A stretch of 30,760 nt of DNA from Parvularcula sp964556115 (GTDB lineage: Bacteria > Pseudomonadota > Alphaproteobacteria > Caulobacterales > Parvularculaceae). A program made the position numbers and the translations under genes. Shown here one piece after another: positions 30,699 through 30,760 of this stretch. The DNA lies in assembly GCA_964556115.1 (NCBI GenBank), contig CAZKVC010000021.1:1-30760 (forward strand), written 5' to 3'. Position 1 is the first letter of the stretch. Every line of letters begins with the position of its first letter. The notes under the pieces were generated by a model. The model did no database searches, was not told the origin of the DNA, and saw only the letters and a list, made by a program, of their open reading frames with translations.

Positions 30699-30760
30699 TG
30701 GTGATCCCGGCAGGACTCGAACCTGCTACCTACAGATTAGGAATCTGTCGCTCTATCCTG
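30699..30760 (-). tRNA. tRNA-Arg(CCT), 5' part cut off
   Basis: Read on the minus strand, the T arm GCAGG-TTCGAGT-CCTGC, the acceptor strand CGGGATC, discriminator A and an encoded CCA end at 30699. The anticodon stem ACAGA/TCTGT closes the loop TTCCTAA, so the anticodon is CCT, reading AGG arginine codons. The acceptor 5' strand and part of the D arm lie beyond the window. It is convergent with thiL, with 3 nt between them. Confidence 0.92.

Noticed and set aside
1..30760. Mobile elements, phage genes, CRISPR arrays or defence genes
   Set aside because: No transposase, integrase, terminal repeats, cas genes or direct-repeat arrays were seen on either strand.

Overview
The window is high-GC chromosomal DNA, almost certainly from an alphaproteobacterium. 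The evidence is the dgt / SPOR / scpA-scpB / tatA-tatB-tatC block, the glyA-nrdR-nusB-thiL block, erpA next to xth, a MucR/Ros-type regulator, YbjN- and MAPEG-type small proteins, and a chemotaxis operon built STAS-cheY-cheA-cheW-cheR. A Caulobacterales/Hyphomonadaceae/Parvularculales-like host fits best, but I cannot fix the genus. It is mostly core genome. I see no IS element, phage gene, CRISPR array or toxin-antitoxin pair. A partial tRNA with a CAT anticodon (left) and a partial tRNA-Arg(CCT) (right), both on the minus strand, are cut by the window edges.

Layout. (1) 180-4571: a beta-oxidation operon of thiolase, then an exported isoaspartyl peptidase/asparaginase, then the fused enoyl-CoA hydratase/3-hydroxyacyl-CoA dehydrogenase, ending in a strong terminator. 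(2) 4712-6501: three plus-strand genes, a DUF1801-like protein, a periplasmic YceI lipocalin-like protein and an exported YbjN-like protein. (3) 9724-6506, minus strand: erpA, a MAPEG membrane protein, exonuclease III, a small membrane-anchored protein coupled to it, and a RecD/Dda-type helicase. (4) 9859-19962: a complete chemotaxis signalling set of one very large PAS-rich methyl-accepting protein, cheB, cheD, STAS, cheY, cheA, cheW, cheR and a second cheY. A minus-strand TPR-sulfotransferase overlaps it tail to tail. (5) 21606-26696: dgt, a SPOR protein, scpA-scpB (condensin partners) and tatA-tatB-tatC (twin-arginine export). (6) 27222-26755, minus: a MucR-family regulator. (7) 27493-30695: glyA, nrdR, nusB, thiL.

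The most notable locus is the chemosensory module. Its receptor (1155 aa) is anchored by two closely spaced membrane helices with no real periplasmic domain. It carries five PAS domains, two HAMP units, a signalling domain and a C-terminal NWEEF tail that matches the CheR/CheB-tethering pentapeptide. The fourth PAS has the His and Trp that, in Pseudomonas Aer2, bind heme and stabilise bound O2. The other three strong PAS units are near-copies of one another. The receptor therefore looks like an intracellular oxygen/redox (energy-taxis) sensor, with its adaptation enzymes (CheB, CheD, CheR) and kinase pathway (CheA, CheW, two CheY) encoded beside it. No flagellar genes are in the window, so the output could be flagellar or another behaviour.

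Other points: a MucR whose zinc-ligand positions are mostly replaced; a minus-strand terminator for that gene lying inside the tatC coding sequence; a plus-strand terminator stranded between two minus-strand genes, which suggests a long antisense 3' UTR; and two conserved alphaproteobacterial gene strings that lack members often found in them (rib genes between nrdR and nusB; argS and nagZ in the dgt-scpA string).
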